Origin: Spirochaetes bacterium GWB1_60_80
GTDB taxonomy: Bacteria > Spirochaetota > Spirochaetia > Treponematales > UBA12059
Direction of reading: 5' to 3'
Length of the DNA: 64,000 bases
Assembly: GCA_001829185.1 (NCBI GenBank)
Contig: MIAR01000021.1
Location: 1-64,000, forward strand
Part shown: in pieces, positions 34,060 to 41,395 of the stretch
Position numbering within the stretch: the first letter of the stretch is position 1
How the letters are laid out: the number at the start of each line of letters is the position of its first letter
Translations under genes and position numbers: made by a program
Notes under the pieces: generated by a model
Told to the model about the DNA's origin: nothing
Database searches by the model: none
What the model saw: the letters and a program-made list of their open reading frames with translations, nothing else

Positions 34060-34227
34060 GGGGTCAGTTCCCGGGCGGCGTGGTTCAAGCTGCATCAGTT
34101 GACAAGCGACCGCGCCGCCACCTGGGCAGCCGAGGTCAATGCCAACTGGCGCATCACCTTCTACTTTGAAAAGGGGGATGCATATGTGGTCAATCTGGGC
34201 CAAAATCCAAAGCCCGACAGACTCCTA
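34060..34227 (+). pseudogene. higB: HigB toxin remnant (RelE superfamily), both ends lost
   Basis: The frame reads WFKLHQLTSDRAATWAAEV followed by NANWRITFYFEKGDAYVV, the C-terminal half of a HigB-type RelE-fold mRNase, lying just before a higA gene. No N-terminal half is visible upstream. The usual ending (DVDYEDYH or similar) is replaced from 34195 by the end of the MITE-like element, after which the frame runs into higA. The toxin is therefore dead while its antitoxin looks intact. Confidence 0.75.
34195..34227. mobile_element. Solo right end of the 237-bp MITE-like element
   Basis: Thirty-three bases (CTGGGCCAAAATCC...GACAGACTCCTA) match the right end of the element at 3287-3319 with two mismatches. 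The end TA merges into TAGGAG, which now serves as the ribosome site of higA. No left end is found nearby, so this is a truncated or recombined copy. Confidence 0.7.
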
Positions 34228-34237
34228 GGAGCTACCC

Positions 34238-34555
34238 GTGACCAAGCGAAAACCTACCCATCCGGGCGCCGTGTTGCGTGAAGATGTCTTGGCAGAGTTG
34301 GGTTTGAGTGTGACTGAAGCGGCCAGGGATATGGGAATTACGCGCAAGGCTCTGTCCGAGTTCCTGCATGAGAAGTCCGCCCTCAGCCCGGCCATGGCTA
34401 TTTGGATTGGACGAGCCACTAATACCAGCCCGGAAAGCTGGCTGGCCATGCAGCTCAAGCTGGATATCTGGATCGCCTCATCCAAAGTGGGGCCGGTTAT
34501 TCCCTTTCCGGCGGCCCAGGCTAGGCATAAGCCTGCCAGTACCCAAAAGCGGTAA
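34238..34555 (+). CDS. higA: HigA-type antitoxin (Xre/Cro HTH)
   Basis: The 105-residue protein is a HigA antitoxin: PTHPGAVLREDVLAELGLSVTEAARDMGITRKALSEFLHEKSALSPAMAIWIGRAT ends in a full Xre-type helix-turn-helix, and NTSPESWLAMQLKLDIW is the family tail. It normally neutralises HigB and represses the operon. The GTG start has AGGAG 6 bases upstream. The toxin partner is broken, so this is an orphan antitoxin or stand-alone regulator. Confidence 0.92.
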   Translation: MTKRKPTHPGAVLREDVLAELGLSVTEAARDMGITRKALSEFLHEKSALSPAMAIWIGRATNTSPESWLAMQLKLDIWIASSKVGPVIPFPAAQARHKPASTQKR

Positions 34556-34668
34556 GACTGGGCCTTTTCGGCCTCAGGCCAATATCTGCGCCTTCACGGT
34601 GCCTCCGATGCGGCAAGCCTTGACGCCAGGCCCCCGCGTCTGCGCCCCGCTGAACAAGCGCCGCTTCG

Positions 34669-35718
34669 CTATCGTGGTGCGCGGAACAACCCAGCCGTTG
34701 CCAGCAGCGGCGGCCAGTCGGCCAGGGCGTCGTTCTCGACCACGCCCCATGTGGTGTACAGATGGCCGAGCATGCGCCGGTTGTCGGCAAAGTCCAGGCT
34801 GCGTTCTACAAAGGCGCGTGCGGCCGCCACGTCCTGGTAGCTGGCGCCTAGCACCCTGAAACCCTTGTCCAGAAAGAAGGCGAGCGAACCGTAGTCGGGA
34901 TGCTCGGCGTAGTGCCAGTCGCAGATGACCAGGTCTTTGGGGATCTGGTCGAGGGCCGTCCAGGTGCCATTTAGGGACGTCTCCCATTCATTGCCGTAGT
35001 CCGTGGCGGGATTGGCTCCGTTTATCAGGCGATCGCCCCACAGGTGCATGGTCAGCCCGCGTTCCCCCGCCAAATAGGCATGGAGCGTGCGCACCGCCAG
35101 CGCGAACAGTTCGCCCTTGTCCTTGCCCCGGCAGCGGGAGCACGAGTCTTCGCCGATAAGGAAAACCTCATCCATGCCTACCGACACGCCGTCAGCGCCG
35201 AAGACGGCGACCAGCTCGTCGAACAGGTCGAACAGTAGCGGGTAGACGGCCTCGTTGGACACGCACCAGCTGCGGCAGTAGATGCCTTCATTGTTCGGGT
35301 GCTGGCCCGGCGTCTCGTCGAACTCCGGGTAGGTTTCCAGCAGCCTGTCGGTGGCCGCTTCCCACGATTGATGCCCGACGCAGTTGATCTCGGGAATCAG
35401 CGCCAGGCCGAGGCGTTTGGCTTCCTGGCGGATGGCGTCAGCCGTGGCCTGGCTGAGAGCGCCAGGATAGGACAGCTCGGGATGCGACTTCCAGTCGTAC
35501 CCGTAGCCGACTTCCAGAAACAAGCTATTGACGCCGCGCGCGGCCAGACCGGCCATCGACGCCAGCAGTTTCTGCCCGGCATCCTCGGAGCCGGTCATGC
35601 AATGCAGGTCGACCAGGTACTCGCGCCCCGGAGAGTGGGCCGTGGCGCAGGCCGTGGCGACGAGGGCGAAAAACAATACGAGCAGCGTGATCAGAATAAA
35701 GCGGCGGCCTTTACGCAT
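34669..35718 (-). CDS. GH20-like (beta-N-acetylhexosaminidase-type) lipoprotein
   Basis: The 349-residue product has a lipoprotein signal peptide (VATAC, Cys near residue 24). The body is TIM-barrel-like: LIPEINCVGHQSWE resembles the PEIDMPGH stretch of GH20, and VGMDEVF the catalytic GGDE pair (here GMDE), with HLWGDRL and ICDWHY further on. A surface glycosidase acting on amino-sugar glycans is likely; substrate unknown. GGAGGA precedes the ATG. The frame lacks the extra N-terminal domain of many GH20 enzymes. Confidence 0.7.
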   Translation of the reverse strand: MRKGRRFILITLLVLFFALVATACATAHSPGREYLVDLHCMTGSEDAGQKLLASMAGLAARGVNSLFLEVGYGYDWKSHPELSYPGALSQATADAIRQEAKRLGLALIPEINCVGHQSWEAATDRLLETYPEFDETPGQHPNNEGIYCRSWCVSNEAVYPLLFDLFDELVAVFGADGVSVGMDEVFLIGEDSCSRCRGKDKGELFALAVRTLHAYLAGERGLTMHLWGDRLINGANPATDYGNEWETSLNGTWTALDQIPKDLVICDWHYAEHPDYGSLAFFLDKGFRVLGASYQDVAAARAFVERSLDFADNRRMLGHLYTTWGVVENDALADWPPLLATAGLFRAPR

Positions 35719-35848
35719 GGTTCCTCCATGGGGCCTGCCCCCTGCCGCCAGGCGCTGCCAGGCCGGCGGCCGGGGCGGGCAGGCCGGGGCGGGCAGGCCG
35801 TTTTATCCTTCTCTCAAAAATTGATGCCACAGCCGCGATGGCTGTTGG

Positions 35849-37015
35849 TTATTTTTTCTTTAGGAGGGCGGCAAAGGGGTTGTAGGTATCACTGTCGCTT
35901 GTTTTGTCCATGTACTGGGCGGCGGTCTGGTCTTCTTCTTGGCTGGAGGCCGGCTTTAGGGCGATGCGCCGGTTGGCGCGATCCACGCCTAGGATCTGGA
36001 CAGTCAGGCTCTGGCCGACCTTGAGGGCGGTTGGCTGGCTGTTTGAGTACTTGTTGCCGGTGCGCAGTTCGGAGTTGTGCACTAGGCCGTCCAGGCCGGG
36101 CTCCAGGGTGACGAAGGCGCCGAAATCGGCCAGGCGGGCTACGGTGCCGGTATGTTTGGAGTCCACCGGGTATTTAGCGATGGCTTGTTCCCAGGGGTCG
36201 GCCAGAAGGCGTTTCATGCTCAGGCTGATGCGCTGGTTTTTCCAGTCCAGTTTGAGAACCGAGGCCTCGATTTCCTGGCCGACGCTGAGCAGGGTATGGA
36301 TGTCCTCGACGCGGGCGCGGCCAATCTCGGAGATGGGCAAGAGGGCTTGGACGCCTTCAAGGTCCACGAAAGCGCCGAAGTCCTGGAGGGAGGTGATCAC
36401 GCCTTTGACCACCATATTTTCGCGCAGATTATTCTTGAGGGCTTCAACTTTGGCCTGTTGGGCTTCCTCGTGGATGATGCGGTTTGATACCAGGATCTTT
36501 CGGCCGTTTTCTTTGTACTCGATGATCTTGAAGGTCAGGTGCTTGCCGACTGGGACTGCGGCTGTTTGCTCACTGCGGCGGGGACCCATCTGGGAATAGG
36601 GGCAGAAGGCCCGGGTTTCGCCCAGCTTGATCTCAAAGCCACCCTTGATCTCTTTTTCGATCAAGCCTTCGACGGGTATCTTGTTGAGGTAGGCCTGTTC
36701 CAGCATGGCCGAGCCGGCCTTGTCGCCACTGATCTTGGTGGTGAAACGCAGCTCGCCGTTCCTGGACTGCAGGAAATAGACTTTGATGCTGTCGCCTTCT
36801 TTGACGCTCAGCTGTCCGTCCTGGTCGGCCAGTTCGTCCCGTTCCAGGATGCCTTCGCTTTTGCCGCCCAGCTGCAGGAAGATGCAGTCCTTGGCGATGG
36901 ACACGATGGTGGTTTCCACCAGTTGGCCGGGTTTAAAGTTTTCCATAGTGGCCAGGCTTTGTTCGTACATGGTGGCGAAATCGTCCTGTTTGCTATTGGT
37001 AGTGTCTTGTTTCAT
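35849..37015 (-). CDS. S1-domain RNA-binding protein (ribosomal protein S1-like)
   Basis: The 388-residue protein contains about four S1 repeats (roughly 30-95, 110-180, 200-270, 285-355), for example VVKGVITSLQDFGAFVDLEGVQALLPISEIG and KHTGTVARLADFGAFVTLEPG. Full-length bacterial S1 usually has six repeats, so this is a shorter homologue, either a reduced S1 or a separate RNA-binding protein. GGGAG lies 7 bases before the ATG. A repeat relic lies just upstream. Confidence 0.87.
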   Translation of the reverse strand: MKQDTTNSKQDDFATMYEQSLATMENFKPGQLVETTIVSIAKDCIFLQLGGKSEGILERDELADQDGQLSVKEGDSIKVYFLQSRNGELRFTTKISGDKAGSAMLEQAYLNKIPVEGLIEKEIKGGFEIKLGETRAFCPYSQMGPRRSEQTAAVPVGKHLTFKIIEYKENGRKILVSNRIIHEEAQQAKVEALKNNLRENMVVKGVITSLQDFGAFVDLEGVQALLPISEIGRARVEDIHTLLSVGQEIEASVLKLDWKNQRISLSMKRLLADPWEQAIAKYPVDSKHTGTVARLADFGAFVTLEPGLDGLVHNSELRTGNKYSNSQPTALKVGQSLTVQILGVDRANRRIALKPASSQEEDQTAAQYMDKTSDSDTYNPFAALLKKK

Positions 37016-37039
37016 GTCAGTGCTCCCTGAATAATTGTC

Positions 37040-37083
37040 CGGTTGTTAGTAAAATCACGTTTGCCTTTTAACAACCTGACAGA
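37040..37083. repeat. Relic hairpin related to the 135-bp repeat
   Basis: GGTTGTTAGTAAAA and CTTTTAACAACC form a stem around CACGTTTGC, and the right side ends ACCTGACAG, like the end of copy B. It is a decayed single hairpin of the family, just upstream of the S1-like gene. Confidence 0.45.
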
Positions 37084-37174
37084 GACTATAGCAGATAAGT
37101 CCGCTTGGTGATAGCAGCGAGGAGTGGGCCTTGGCCGGCGGTTGGGACGTGGCAGGCCTGCCAACTGTCTTCCT

Positions 37175-37885
37175 TCAGCTGAAAAACGGATTCTGGAAGC
37201 CGGGGTGGGCGTCGATCCTAGCCACCAAGTCCGGCGTGATGTCGGCCAGCCGATCCACCGTGGCGTCGGGCAGCTCGATGGCCAGGCGCGCTTCCTGGGC
37301 GGCGTGCAGGCCGGTCCGCATCCGGATGGAGCGCATGCCGACGACGTTGGCCGGGTAGATGTCCTTGTCGATGCGGTCGCCAATCATCAGGCTGCGCTGG
37401 GGTACGGCGCCGGCGTTGGCCAGCACGGCCAGGTAGTAGCGCGGGTCGGGCTTGGTCAGGGTGTGGTCGTCCTGGGTGTCCTGGAAGGCGAAGTGACCCA
37501 GCAAGCCGGCCGCCTCCAGGGTTTCCAGCAAGGCCTGTCCGTACTGACCCAGGATGCCGAGTCGGTAGGAGCCGGACAGGCGGGCCAGCATTTCCGGTAG
37601 CCCGGCCATCAGCACCAGTGGCTGGCCTAGCGCCTGCCATTCCGAGCGGTAGCGCGCCATGGCCGCCGGGTAAAGGCCACGGCTATGCAGGTGCTTGAAC
37701 AGGGCATATTCATAGACGCTGGAAACGTGATCCTGCACGGCCTCGGCCGTGTCGCGCCAGTAGTCGGCTTGGCTGTAATCGAGGTGTACGGCCAGAAGGC
37801 CGCAGATCAGGCTAGCTCTGGCAACTTCGGAGGCAGTCTCGTCCAGGATGACGCCACCGGCGTCCAGGAAGATGGCTTCGGTCAT
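37175..37885 (-). CDS. HAD-superfamily hydrolase
   Basis: The 236-residue protein has motif I IFLDAGGVILDE (nucleophile Asp near residue 8), a helical cap, LGILGQYGQALLETL for motif II, and GDRIDKDIYPANVVGM for motif IV. It is a typical small-molecule phosphatase or dehalogenase of the HAD subfamily I; substrate unknown. AAAGGA precedes the ATG. No operon partner. Confidence 0.9.
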   Translation of the reverse strand: MTEAIFLDAGGVILDETASEVARASLICGLLAVHLDYSQADYWRDTAEAVQDHVSSVYEYALFKHLHSRGLYPAAMARYRSEWQALGQPLVLMAGLPEMLARLSGSYRLGILGQYGQALLETLEAAGLLGHFAFQDTQDDHTLTKPDPRYYLAVLANAGAVPQRSLMIGDRIDKDIYPANVVGMRSIRMRTGLHAAQEARLAIELPDATVDRLADITPDLVARIDAHPGFQNPFFS

Positions 37886-38102
37886 GGAGGTCCTTTCAAG
37901 GTATCGCCGGCGCGGCTCAGTCGTCCAGTCTTTGGGGGGTACGACAGCCTGGAATTTCCTTGACCATGGTGGGCGAAGCGCCGGAAATGGTCAAGGGTGC
38001 CGGGCTGCTGGTGTAAGCTTTCGGTTTTGAGGCTAATTCGGATCAGAAGCCAACCGGTGAAGGCATCGCCAACCGCCACTACCGCGCCACAGCCTGAGCG
38101 CC

Positions 38103-38279
38103 ATGGAGCGCGCGCCGGATCGGGCCGCCATCGACGCTTTCGCCCGCCTGCTGGAAGCCAACCTTGACCTGCAGTATGCCGAGTATTGGGACGGCGACGA
38201 GTCTGGCCAGGACTGGCTGTCGGCCTTCTTTACGGCCGGTTCAGGATCGGGCGGTGCTGCCGGAGCATTGAGGGCCTGA
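38103..38279 (+). CDS. Possible small gene or gene fragment
   Basis: The 58-residue frame reads MERAPDRAAIDAFARLLEA, then NLDLQYAEYWDGDESGQDWLSAFFTAGSG. The composition and third-position bias are like coding DNA, but no Shine-Dalgarno sequence precedes the ATG. It may be the tail of a lost gene: the same frame is open upstream of the ATG back to a stop at 38094-38096. No family recognised. Confidence 0.35.
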   Translation: MERAPDRAAIDAFARLLEANLDLQYAEYWDGDESGQDWLSAFFTAGSGSGGAAGALRA

Positions 38280-38362
38280 CCCCGAATCTTGACAGGCCAG
38301 CCAGCCTGATTTACGCTGTTAATATCTATTCGCATGTCTTTCGTGACCCGAAGGAGGATCCC

Positions 38363-39239
38363 ATGAACAGTCGCCATATCCGTTCCGGTACCGCTGGCAT
38401 CTGTGCCAGGCTCCTCTGCCTCCTGCTGGCCGGGTTGGCCGCCGCCGCCCTGTAGGACGAGGATATGGACGTGCTGGAGGCCGAGATTGGCCAGATCATC
38501 GCCGCCATGCAGCGCAAGCCGCTGGAGCTGCGCGTTGGACCGGCCGATTTCCGGCGTTGGCCGACCGCTTTCAACCTGCTTACCATGACGGACGAGAGCG
38601 ACTGTTCTTATCTGTTCATCAATGACGTCACCGAGCAGATCGCCGAAGAGCGCGTTGGCGGCTATACCTATACTACCTATTTCGTCCGCTTTAGCATCCT
38701 GCCCCTGGTGGATCCCAGGCCGGGATTAACAGGTTGTTGAAAAAGCCGGTTGCTTTCTCAACAACCTTAACAATTCCTCGCATAGCTTGCGCTATGCTGC
38801 GTAATTGTACCAGCTTTTGAAGTGTTGAAAAGCCGCATTCGCGTTTTTCAACACCTTGTTAAGCGACCTCGAGATGTGGATGGTGCCGGCCTTGCTCGTC
38901 GACATACCCGACTTTATGGAGAGTCTGCCAATGCGGTGCCTGCAGTCGGTGATGGATGTGGAACGGCTGCGCGCCTTGAACCTGGAGAAAGGCATCTTCA
39001 TGGGCTTGTGCGGCGGCTTGGGCTGGACCTTTGGCGGCATCGGGGTGGCTTGCTTGGCCGGCGGTATAGCCTCGATTGGCAACGATTGGGCGGATATGCT
39101 GTTTGGTACCGCTATCGGCCTGGGCGCCGGCGCCGTGGTGTCGGTGCTGGTCTTTAACCAGGTGAACGACGCCTACAACCGACAGCTGGCCGAGATTTAC
39201 CAGGAGTACGCCGACGCCATGCTGGCCGCAGGCGACTGA
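38363..39239 (+). pseudogene. Exported protein gene broken by an amber codon and a MITE insertion
   Basis: A strong AAGGAGG site precedes ATG 38363. The first 30 codons are a signal peptide (LLCLLLAGLAAAAL) ending in an in-frame TAG at 38453-38455, where CAG would be expected at the cleavage site. The frame then continues (DEDMDVLEAEIGQIIAAM...) to 38728, where MITE copy E begins. Removing 133 bases (38729-38861) joins PRPGL to SDLEMWMVPALLV in the same phase and the protein runs to 39239, with a Gly-rich membrane segment (GLCGGLGWTFGGIGVACLAGG). Family unknown. Either the gene is dead or expression needs suppression. Confidence 0.8.
38727..38861 (-). mobile_element. 135-bp three-hairpin MITE, copy E, inserted inside a gene
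   Basis: TA at 38727-38728 and 38860-38861. It differs from the other copies at a few positions (for example ACCAGC instead of ACCGGC, GCATTCGCG instead of GCATCCGCG). It lies within the exported-protein gene, and exact loss of 133 bases leaves one TTA codon and an open frame. Confidence 0.92.
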
Positions 39240-39355
39240 TGCGTCAGCGTCGGCATTCGGGGGTTGACGCTAAACCGAATCTGGATGGAGATCGTTCTGG
39301 GGACTGTCCCTCGGGGAGCTGCACTTCGGCGCCAGCCTTGCCGGGCGCTGCAGTT

Positions 39356-39619
39356 TCACTCATAATGCGACCACATCCGGAGCACGCGCACGATGCCTTG
39401 GTCTTTGAATACCTCATAAACCAGGCGGTGCTGGATGTTGATGCGGCGCGAGTAAGCGCCCGAGAGGTCGCCTACCAGTTTTTCATAGGGTGGCGGGTTC
39501 TGGAAAGGATCAACCGCCAAAAGCTGCAGCAGGGCGGCAGCTTTGGCCTTGAGGCCGGCGGCGGCCAGCTTGGGTGCATCTTTGAGGGCGGCTTTGGTGT
39601 AAACGACCCGCCACATCAC
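39356..39619 (-). CDS. yoeB: YoeB-type toxin (RelE superfamily mRNA interferase)
   Basis: The 87-residue protein matches YoeB: MWRVVYTKAALKDAPKLAAAGL, FQNPPPYEKLVGDLSGAYSRRINIQHRLVYEVF, and the C-terminal RVLRMWSHYE. These include the catalytic Glu/Arg/His residues of the family. It cleaves mRNA at ribosomes when freed from the antitoxin. It overlaps yefM by 4 bp, in the usual antitoxin-toxin order. Confidence 0.93.
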   Translation of the reverse strand: MMWRVVYTKAALKDAPKLAAAGLKAKAAALLQLLAVDPFQNPPPYEKLVGDLSGAYSRRINIQHRLVYEVFKDQGIVRVLRMWSHYE

Positions 39620-39858
39620 CAGTCCAGGTTAGTGGCAGCGTCGGCCAGGGGTTCGTTCATGCCCTCCAGGATGGAGGCGCGCATCCCTGGGATGGAAACC
39701 AGGTACAAGGTTTCCTGCAGGGCATTCCAGTCCGACTCGCCGATCAGGACGGCATTCTGGCGCTTGCCGGAGATGATAACCGGTTCATGCGATTGGTTGG
39801 CCTCATCGATCAGGCGATAGAGATTGGAACGCGCTTTGCTGGCTGTCAACACGGTCAT
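39616..39858 (-). CDS. yefM: YefM-type antitoxin (Phd/YefM family)
   Basis: The 80-residue protein starts MTVLTASKARSNLYRLIDEANQSHEPVIISGKRQNAVLIGESDWNALQETLYL, a full Phd/YefM DNA-binding domain, with a C-terminal tail that wraps the toxin. AGGAGG lies 5 bases before the ATG. It represses its own promoter, where a 16-bp palindrome is visible. Confidence 0.94.
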   Translation of the reverse strand: MTVLTASKARSNLYRLIDEANQSHEPVIISGKRQNAVLIGESDWNALQETLYLVSIPGMRASILEGMNEPLADAATNLDW

Positions 39859-39875
39859 GGCGGCCTCCTTTGTTT

Positions 39876-39904
39876 AACGTACGCAATTGCGTACATAAAG
39901 TCAA
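39876..39904 (-). promoter_or_regulatory. yefM-yoeB promoter and operator
   Basis: Minus strand: TTGACT (39904-39899), 17 bp, TACGTT (39881-39876). The spacer holds the perfect palindrome GTACGCAATTGCGTAC (39879-39894), which overlaps the -10 box and is the likely YefM-YoeB binding site. Confidence 0.8.
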
Positions 39905-39918
39905 GCTGTCGCATGGTA

Positions 39919-39958
39919 GTATAGCCGCCGCCGCCCGCCCGCCGCCGCCCGCCCGAGG
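39919..39958. repeat. GC-only trinucleotide-like tract
   Basis: A CCG/CCCG-rich tract (GCCGCCGCCCGCCCGCC repeated) of about 38 bases in the 170-bp gap between the toxin promoter and serS. No gene seen. It could be length-variable. Confidence 0.5.
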
Positions 39959-40030
39959 CGCTGCGGCCGAGCTCAAATGGGGGGTGGCGCAAAAGCGTTC
40001 GGCCCGCGGCCGCCTGAGGGCGGGCACGGG

Positions 40031-40062
40031 CCGAACCTTTGGAGCCAGGGGGATACACCCCC
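40031..40062 (-). terminator. 3' hairpin element downstream of serS
   Basis: On the minus strand GGGGG-TGTAT-CCCCC starts 12 bases after the serS stop, followed by TGGCTCCAAAGGTTCGGCC. It is the second copy of the element found after satP. The same place relative to two unrelated genes argues for a 3'-end signal. Confidence 0.5.
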
Positions 40063-40074
40063 TTTATATAATAA

Positions 40075-41352
40075 TTACTGTTTAGCCTTGATAACGTCGA
40101 AGCCGGTGTAGGGCACCAGGGCGGCCGGGATGCGCACGCTGCCGTCCGCCTGCTGGAAGTTTTCCAGGATGGAAACCAGGGCGCGCGAGCAGGCGATGGC
40201 CGTGCCGTTGAGCATGTGGGCGTACTTGTTCTTGCCGTCAAGGTCCTTGAAGCGGATGTTGAGGCGGCGGCTCTGGTAGTCGGTGCAGTTGGAGGTGGAG
40301 GTCACTTCGCCCCATTCGCCTGAGTTGCGGCCGGGCATCCAGGCTTCTAGGTCCCACTTGCGGTAGGCCGGGGCGCCCAGGTCGCCGGTGCAGGTGTCCA
40401 CCACGCGGAAGGGGATGCCCAGGCCGGCAAAGAGTTCTTCCTCGATCTTGCGCAGCTCGGCGTGCTGCTGGCCGGAGTCTTCCGGGGCGCAGATGACGAA
40501 CATCTCGATCTTGGTGAACTGGTGCACGCGGTACAGGCCCTTGGAGAACTGGCCGGAGGCGCCGGCTTCGCGCCGGAAGCAGTGGCTGATGCCGACCATG
40601 CGCAGCGGCAACTTGGCTTTATCCAGGATCTGGCCGGAGTAGTAGCCGCCCAGGGTGATTTCGGCGGTGCCGATCAGGCACATGTCCTCGCCCTCGATGG
40701 CGTAGATGTTGCTTTCCGGGCCACGCGGGTTGAAGCCGATGCCTTCCAGTATCTCGGTCTTGGCGATGTCCGGGGTGATGAAGGGGGTGAAGCCGGCCTT
40801 GACTAGCTTGTTGATGGCGTAGTGCTGCAGGGCCAGATCCAACAGCACGGCCTCGTTCTTGAGGTAGTAGAACTTGGTGCCACAGACGCGGGTGGCGGTG
40901 TCGAAGTCCAGGATGTCCAGCGCCTGGCCCAGTTCGACGTGGTCTTTGGCCGGGAAGGCAAACTGGGTGGGTGCGCCAAAGCGGGCCACTTCCAAGTTGC
41001 TGGTGTCTTCGGCGCCGATGGGGGCGTCCGGGTGGGCCATGTTGGGGATGGCCCACAGCTCGCGGTGCAGGGCAGCCTCGGATTCGGCCAGGCTGGCCTC
41101 CAGGCCGGCGATGGTCTCCTTGAGCCGTTTGCCTTCGTCGATCAGCGGCGTGCGCTGCTCCGGCGACAGTTTGCCCTTCATGGCCTCGGCCACTTCGTTG
41201 CGGCGGCGGCGCTGGTCTTCCAGGGTCTGCAGGGTGGCGAGCTTTTGCTCGTGGAGCAGCACGGCCTTGTCCGGGTCGGCGTGCATGTGACGGGCGGCGA
41301 TGTTGGCCTTGACCGCGCCCAGGTTGTCTTTGATGAATCGGATGTCGAGCAT
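40075..41352 (-). CDS. serS: Serine--tRNA ligase
   Basis: This class II synthetase charges tRNA-Ser (and tRNA-Sec). The 425 residues contain the long N-terminal coiled coil (about 30-105) that grips the tRNA variable arm, motif 2 around SHCFRREAGASGQFSKGLYRVHQFTKIEMF, and motif 3 with LNGTAIACSRALVSILENFQ. I chose ATG 41352 (MLDIRF), the usual SerRS start; the longer frame to 41511 is spurious. The promoter TTGCCG, 17 bp, TACAAT ends 9 bases before the ATG, leaving almost no leader. Confidence 0.97.
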   Translation of the reverse strand: MLDIRFIKDNLGAVKANIAARHMHADPDKAVLLHEQKLATLQTLEDQRRRRNEVAEAMKGKLSPEQRTPLIDEGKRLKETIAGLEASLAESEAALHRELWAIPNMAHPDAPIGAEDTSNLEVARFGAPTQFAFPAKDHVELGQALDILDFDTATRVCGTKFYYLKNEAVLLDLALQHYAINKLVKAGFTPFITPDIAKTEILEGIGFNPRGPESNIYAIEGEDMCLIGTAEITLGGYYSGQILDKAKLPLRMVGISHCFRREAGASGQFSKGLYRVHQFTKIEMFVICAPEDSGQQHAELRKIEEELFAGLGIPFRVVDTCTGDLGAPAYRKWDLEAWMPGRNSGEWGEVTSTSNCTDYQSRRLNIRFKDLDGKNKYAHMLNGTAIACSRALVSILENFQQADGSVRIPAALVPYTGFDVIKAKQ

Positions 41353-41361
41353 AGTGCGCCT

Positions 41362-41390
41362 ATTGTAAACCGAAAACGGCCGCTCGGCAA
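41362..41390 (-). promoter_or_regulatory. serS promoter, near-leaderless
   Basis: Minus strand: TTGCCG (41390-41385), 17 bp, TACAAT (41367-41362). The expected start lies about 2-3 bases before the ATG at 41352. Confidence 0.6.
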
Positions 41391-41395
41391 GGGCG

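Noticed and set aside
14341-38280. GGGTCTGACCCC-like palindrome seen at 14343, 21291 and, degenerate, at 38274
   Set aside because: Short, one copy lies inside a coding linker, and positions relative to genes differ; chance similarity cannot be excluded.
39919-39958. Coding tract in the CCG-rich stretch
   Set aside because: Low complexity without start, ribosome site or conserved frame.
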